A stretch of DNA of 64,000 nucleotides from Cyanobacteria bacterium SIG26 (GTDB lineage: Bacteria > Cyanobacteriota > Vampirovibrionia > Gastranaerophilales > Gastranaerophilaceae). The DNA lies in NCBI GenBank assembly GCA_015152555.1, contig SUTS01000011.1, forward strand, positions 22,111-86,110. Direction: 5' to 3'. The position numbers were made by a program, and so were the translations under genes. Shown here in pieces: positions 60,101-64,000 of the stretch (the first letter of the stretch is position 1; every line of letters begins with the position of its first letter). The notes below the pieces were generated by a model that ran no database searches, was not told where the DNA came from, and was given only the letters and a program-made list of their open reading frames with translations.

Positions 60101-61603
60101 AACTCATTGACCATGAATGGTGGTACTTTGAATATTGGTAGTTTAGAATTGCAACCACTTGCACTAAATCATTTTGAAATAAATGGTGGTACTATTAATA
60201 TTAATAATTCAACTGTTGATCTAGTTAATAAAACAATGGGTAGAATTATTGCAGATAGTTATGCTGATGGCCAAGTAAGCGGTGTTGCTACCAGAGCAAC
60301 AAGTGATGCAAAAGTTTATCTTGAAAATATTAATTTATTGAATGATGCAAAAGAAAACGTTACAGCAGTTGCGTTTGCTGATAAATCATTTAAAAATACT
60401 GTTGAATGTCCTGTTACAGAAAGAATTACTCCGATATTCAGATATAGAGTATCTTATGATACATCTAATAAATTCGGACCTGATGGTTACTTCGTATTTA
60501 CAAGAGGAAGTGGTGTAAATGGTTCTTATGGTTCAAGTGCGTACAACCCTGCGATTTTAGCTGGTCCAGTTGCAGCGCAAGTCGGTGGTTATGCGGCTCA
60601 AACTGCGGCATTTGATTATGTCTTTGAACACGCTGATGCGTTTTCTGGTTTGTCTTCAACTGATAAATATGCAATCAGAAACCAAAACAAATATGCGTTA
60701 AGTGAAGGTCGATTGTTCACTCCTGGGGTTTCTGACTTACACAGAAAAGCTTTCTGGGTAAGACCGTATACAAGTTTTGAAAGTATAAGTTTAAATAATG
60801 GACCAAAAGTTGATACAATTTCTTATGGTACTTTAATTGGCGGAGATGGCGAATTAAAAGAGCTTAGAAATGGTTGGGCAACAATTTCAACAGCGTATGT
60901 TGGTTATAATGGTTCAAGCCAAAAATATTCAGGTGTTTCAACTTACCAAAACGGTGGTTTGTTAGGTTTAACTCAAACATTCTATAAAGGTAATTTCTAT
61001 ACAGCATTAACTGCAACTGCAGGTGCAAGTGTTGGTGAATCTCACACTATGTATGGTCAAGATAACTTTACAATGTTAATGGCTGGTGTTGCATCAAGAT
61101 CAGGCTATAACTTTGAATTCAAAGAAGGTAAATATATAATTCAACCAAATTGGTTAATGTCATACAGTTATATCAATACATTTGATTATACAAATGCTGC
61201 TGGTGTAAAAGTTGATTCTGATCCAATGCATGCAATTCAATTAAAACCAAGCTTGAAGTTTATTGCAAATGCTAAAAACGGATGGCAGCCATATGCAAGT
61301 GTTGGTATGGTTTGGAGTATTATGGATCAAACTGATTTTACTGCAAATGGACATAGATTACCTAGCATGAGTATGAAACCATATGTAGAGTACGGTGTTG
61401 GTGTTCAAAAACGTTGGAAAGACAAATTTACTGGCTTCTTACAAGCTATGATAAGAAATGGCGGAAGAAATGGTATTATTTTAACTGCAGGATTCCGTTG
61501 GTCTTTGGGTAAAGAAGGCAAACCGATTGAAAAAGTTGAGAATGGTTCACCCATTAAGTATGGTAAGCATTCAGCTTCAGCTAAATTATTAAAACAATTA
61601 TAA
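57134..61603 (+). CDS. autotransporter with Pmp-like GGAI/FxxN passenger repeats
   Basis: Signal peptide-like N-terminus; about 20 GGAIYN...DFIGN-type repeats; C-terminal beta-barrel region ending ...GIILTAGFRWSLG plus a short tail. Confidence 0.88.
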   Translation: MSERVLNNQVVTNALCMAAVAGCLFAGSQVQAAAPNQILGDNSAYKYVDATDTAKTVTTYSKSEITKNYDSITGEEVTSGGVSVTMPSYTAEKYDVNIKSAEYGHLTGYDSVAEYSLPDNISAATNYKFYVDSSKNMNLSSNYFFDVTEQITKDVVGSNITAGGWSSSITGLYTFNSGGHGVNNESSINASFVNNTVSKTGGYGVNGAAITVTDGRVELQEINGVFINNKADATGASQWSSTAYGGAIYNSSPNTTYITGDNIKSITADFIGNRALANLTAHGGAIYNGGGKIGNINGDFVYNRAEAGTAYGGAIHNANPASKIGDITGDFLYNSVSGHNSADISGGAIYNSGGKIGNITGDFIGNHTSSDGTNEQRGGAIYSYDGEIGNISGNFINNYTEDIGAMTNYARGGAIHLTYGKVGDITGDFIGNKANCWQTTYGGAIYGYDADFGAINGNFIGNKAISGQGTAMGGAIFTSTTNTTPGFKIIDSIEGNFINNEASSYGANAAQGGAIWNKATIDKVHGDFIGNKAYSHEANATGGAIYNVNWSNEAKIGDLQGNFIENSVESYKASSSGGAIYNIGSFGEGSFKDSVFYKNSAIAKVDAKGGALYSSGGFTTGNLENVAFVENYAKSSDGYAMGGAIANDGLHTTGNISGLFIGNRVEGYDASGGAIYNNVNASIGNIDADFIGNISISDIHSEIKVRGGGAIANNGTVQDISGNFAGNTAVRNYGGGILNVGKINNITAEKFEQNDAAYGGAIANITDGQINDIVGSVFSKNTATYYGAAIFNHKRTTINNIDATFVENVAGKDGGAIWNDTSAVINRVTGDFVDNAAVSDFYDTKGGAIYNNASDITIENSAFTGNYAKSKGKAQGGAIYSNGNTTVVAKDGYQSVFEGNYVEDSLGKRDEAIYVEKDSTLTLKTQTGGQFHFEDSINGGSEYILNIEGDNSGRVFFNNHVNNGHLIHNGNETFIEGMQYFNNANGLGKNSLTMNGGTLNIGSLELQPLALNHFEINGGTININNSTVDLVNKTMGRIIADSYADGQVSGVATRATSDAKVYLENINLLNDAKENVTAVAFADKSFKNTVECPVTERITPIFRYRVSYDTSNKFGPDGYFVFTRGSGVNGSYGSSAYNPAILAGPVAAQVGGYAAQTAAFDYVFEHADAFSGLSSTDKYAIRNQNKYALSEGRLFTPGVSDLHRKAFWVRPYTSFESISLNNGPKVDTISYGTLIGGDGELKELRNGWATISTAYVGYNGSSQKYSGVSTYQNGGLLGLTQTFYKGNFYTALTATAGASVGESHTMYGQDNFTMLMAGVASRSGYNFEFKEGKYIIQPNWLMSYSYINTFDYTNAAGVKVDSDPMHAIQLKPSLKFIANAKNGWQPYASVGMVWSIMDQTDFTANGHRLPSMSMKPYVEYGVGVQKRWKDKFTGFLQAMIRNGGRNGIILTAGFRWSLGKEGKPIEKVENGSPIKYGKHSASAKLLKQL

Positions 61604-61610
61604 AAATAAT

Positions 61611-61641
61611 AAAAGGTGAATTTTTGAATTCACCTTTTTTA
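61611..61641 (+). terminator. intrinsic terminator
   Basis: AAAAGGTGAATT-TTT-GAATTCACCTTTTTT. Confidence 0.88.
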
Positions 61642-61663
61642 TTATGTGTGGTATAATCTAAAT

Positions 61664-63472
61664 ATGACAGAGGAGCATAAAGTTAGTTTTACGACACAAA
61701 ACCGCTTAATTATTTTTGGTTTGATATTGAGTACATTGCTAATAATGGCGATTGCTGTATTTGCGTCTGTAAATATACAAAAAAATCTGAATCAGAGTTA
61801 TCAGGATTTTGGACAAATTATATCAAAAATTTTGGCAATTGAGAGTGTTGAGTTAACTAAAGATGCACAAGCTTCTGAAACTTTATCTATTTTAAAAACT
61901 CATTCAAATTCTATTTTAAAATCAAATAAAGACGTTGTTTTTATAGAATTTAGAAATGCTAATGGTGATTTGATATATAAAACAAAAAATAATACTGATG
62001 AAACTTCACAAATACCTAATATTTCAGTAAGTTCACCTATGGTGAATTTGTCGGATAATTCTTCTATTGGGTCTGTGACTGTTGGTCTGTCCGGATCTTT
62101 GGTTGATAGAGTATCTTCGACTACTAGGGCTTCTATATTATTCGTTTTTGTAATTGTATGGTTAGTATTTGCATTTGTTATATTAATTAATACATATTTA
62201 ATTACCAGAGAATTAAGAATTTTGCGTAATGGTGTTCAAAAGATTTCATCAGGTGAATTTGGTTATACTATTGAAGGCGAAGATGTCAGTGATGAAGTTC
62301 AAGAATTGTTCAATTCTTTTAACCAAATGTCTGCGAGATTAAATATATATGAAGAACAAAATATTGAACAATTAACTTTAGAGCGCAATAAATTAGAAGC
62401 TGTTTTAATGAGTATTGCAAATGGGGTTGTCGTTTGTGACAACAATGACAATGTCGTTTTAATCAATAATCATGCCAAAGAGCTTTTAGAACTTGATGCG
62501 GATGAGCTTTTGAATACTAATATACAAGAATATGTTGATACAGAAGGTGAATATTGCTTTAATGATAAAATTGAAGAATATAAAAATCTTTCAATGGAAG
62601 AAAAATCGACAAAACCTATTGTATTTAATGTAACAATTGGTGGAAGGATTTTGAAATCAATTATTTCTCCGATGTTTACGAGAAATCATGATTATTTAGG
62701 TTATATAATTGTTCTGATTGATGTAACTCGTGAAATTGAGATGGATCAAATGAAATCTCATTTTATTTCTAATGTTTCCCATGAGCTAAGAACACCGGTA
62801 ACAGTTTTAAGAAGCTATATTGATACTTTGTATAATTATGGTGATGAGTTTGATGCAGAAACTAAAAAAGAATTTATTTCGACTTTAAATACTGAAATTA
62901 TTAGATTAAATGGCATGGTTAATGATATTTTAGATTTTTCAAGATTAGATTCTAATGCTAAAATCGAAAAATCAGAAAATGATATTTGCCAACTTGTTGA
63001 TTCTTGTGTGTCTCAGGTAGGTGTGTTGTTGAAAGAACATAATTTAAAAATAGAAGTAGAAAAAGAAAATGATATACCATTATTGATTATTAATTATGAC
63101 GCAATATCTAGAGCTTTAACAAATTATCTATCAAATGCTATAAAATATGCGCCACATGACTCTACAATTAAAGTTAGATTGTATAAAGAGTTGGAGGATA
63201 ATCTAGTAACTGTAACTGTTAGAGACGAAGGTATTGGAATTGCTCCGGAGTTTCAAAAGAAAGTTTTTGAAAGATTTTATCGTGTAGAGAACAAAACTCA
63301 TAGTGTAAAAGGCACAGGTCTGGGGTTACATTTGGTTAAAACTACTATTGAAAAACATCATCACGGTCATGTTTTTGTAGCATCTCAAGTTAATTGTGGT
63401 TCAACATTTGGTTTCTCATTACCGATTGATTTGGCTAAGGTAGATGCTGTAAAGTGTGACGAGTTAGTATAA
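61664..63472 (+). CDS. membrane sensor histidine kinase (HAMP, PAS, HisKA, HATPase)
   Basis: Two TM segments; SHFISNVSHELRTPVTVLRSYIDTL; NYLSNAIKYAP; VRDEGIGIAPEFQKKVFERFYRVENKTHSVKGTGLGLHLVKT. Confidence 0.93.
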   Translation: MTEEHKVSFTTQNRLIIFGLILSTLLIMAIAVFASVNIQKNLNQSYQDFGQIISKILAIESVELTKDAQASETLSILKTHSNSILKSNKDVVFIEFRNANGDLIYKTKNNTDETSQIPNISVSSPMVNLSDNSSIGSVTVGLSGSLVDRVSSTTRASILFVFVIVWLVFAFVILINTYLITRELRILRNGVQKISSGEFGYTIEGEDVSDEVQELFNSFNQMSARLNIYEEQNIEQLTLERNKLEAVLMSIANGVVVCDNNDNVVLINNHAKELLELDADELLNTNIQEYVDTEGEYCFNDKIEEYKNLSMEEKSTKPIVFNVTIGGRILKSIISPMFTRNHDYLGYIIVLIDVTREIEMDQMKSHFISNVSHELRTPVTVLRSYIDTLYNYGDEFDAETKKEFISTLNTEIIRLNGMVNDILDFSRLDSNAKIEKSENDICQLVDSCVSQVGVLLKEHNLKIEVEKENDIPLLIINYDAISRALTNYLSNAIKYAPHDSTIKVRLYKELEDNLVTVTVRDEGIGIAPEFQKKVFERFYRVENKTHSVKGTGLGLHLVKTTIEKHHHGHVFVASQVNCGSTFGFSLPIDLAKVDAVKCDELV

Positions 63473-63642
63473 AATATCATGCAAATTTATTAAAATAATA
63501 AAGTTAAAAATTTTATTTTTATTTTTGCGTATTTTTTAGGAAAACGGCAGCTAATATAAGTAGCTGAATTTCAATAATAATGCAATGTACGGTTGTTTAT
63601 TAAATTATATTAAAATAATTATAATAAATTTAAAAAAAGTAC

Positions 63643-63671
63643 TTGATTTTTATTTTTTTTTGTTATATATT
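63643..63671 (+). promoter_or_regulatory. candidate sigma70-type promoter P1 (putative rRNA operon)
   Basis: TTGATT-17 nt-TATATT. Confidence 0.45.
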
Positions 63672-63756
63672 GAAAAACGTGCACAGCGCACAGATAAATT
63701 TTGAAAACCGAATATAAATAGCAAGAAAAAGATTTTTGAAATTTATTAAAAACTAC

Positions 63757-63784
63757 TTGACAATAAAAATTGATGTAGTAGGAT
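63757..63784 (+). promoter_or_regulatory. candidate sigma70-type promoter P2 (putative rRNA operon)
   Basis: TTGACA-16 nt-TAGGAT. Confidence 0.6.
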
Positions 63785-64000
63785 AGAGAAACCGAGATAT
63801 AAAGACGGTTTTATATGCCCCGATAGCCAAGCAGTTGAATGAACTGACAGCGTTGGTGGCGACAAATAAGATAGAACATTGAAAACAGAATAGCTGAAAA
63901 CGAGTGTGAGCAATAAGTAATTATTGTAAGCAAATAAAACTTGTTAATTTCGAAAAATGATTCAAGACAAAAAATTCGATAGCGAAAGCTAGCGTAAATA
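63785..64000 (+). other. putative rRNA operon leader (16S presumably just outside the window)
   Basis: No ORF; structured non-coding sequence with ATAGAACATTGAAAACAGAATAG, typical of rRNA leaders. Confidence 0.45.

Noticed and set aside
63817-63870. tRNA-like sequence GCCCCGATAGCCAAGCAGTTGAATGAACTG
   Set aside because: Begins like a tRNA but no acceptor partner, anticodon arm or T arm follows; more likely rRNA leader.

Overview
64-kb chromosomal window from a low-GC, diderm bacterium. Gene content (lptA/lptC-like genes, type V autotransporter, rpsF-ssb-rpsR, rpmG-tRNA-Trp-secE-nusG-rplK-rplA, prepilin-like protein, cyanobacteria-like coiled-coil proteins) suggests a gut non-photosynthetic cyanobacterial relative (Gastranaerophilales/Melainabacteria). 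That placement is inference and was not tested. Most of the window is housekeeping: dapA, secD, secF, fixC/fixX-like, coaD, nusG, gpmI, dapF, pcrA-like helicase, secA, dapB, der, aroB, aroK, CCA-adding enzyme, miaB, gyrB, dnaK, and what looks like an rRNA-operon promoter/leader at the right edge. I see no CRISPR array, transposase, integrase or prophage. The unexplained structure is mostly non-coding: (i) a tRNA-Val locus flanked by a hairpin-interrupted 5' relic and a 77-bp duplication of its 3' end plus terminator; (ii) a ~44-bp hairpin element found both inside that relic and 38 kb away in a nested repeat island between gyrB and dnaK; (iii) a second repeat (~107-125 bp) shared between that island and the leader of a prepilin gene; (iv) two minus-strand intrinsic terminators in gene leaders that share the motif ATTCCAA. 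Coding candidates include an SF1 helicase with a C-terminal RAP/endonuclease-like domain, a Pmp-like autotransporter (about 20 GGAI/FxxN repeats) with a tail beyond its last beta-strand, and an HD-GYP/TPR/two-response-regulator/pentapeptide cluster. All calls are from reading the sequence; no database search was run.
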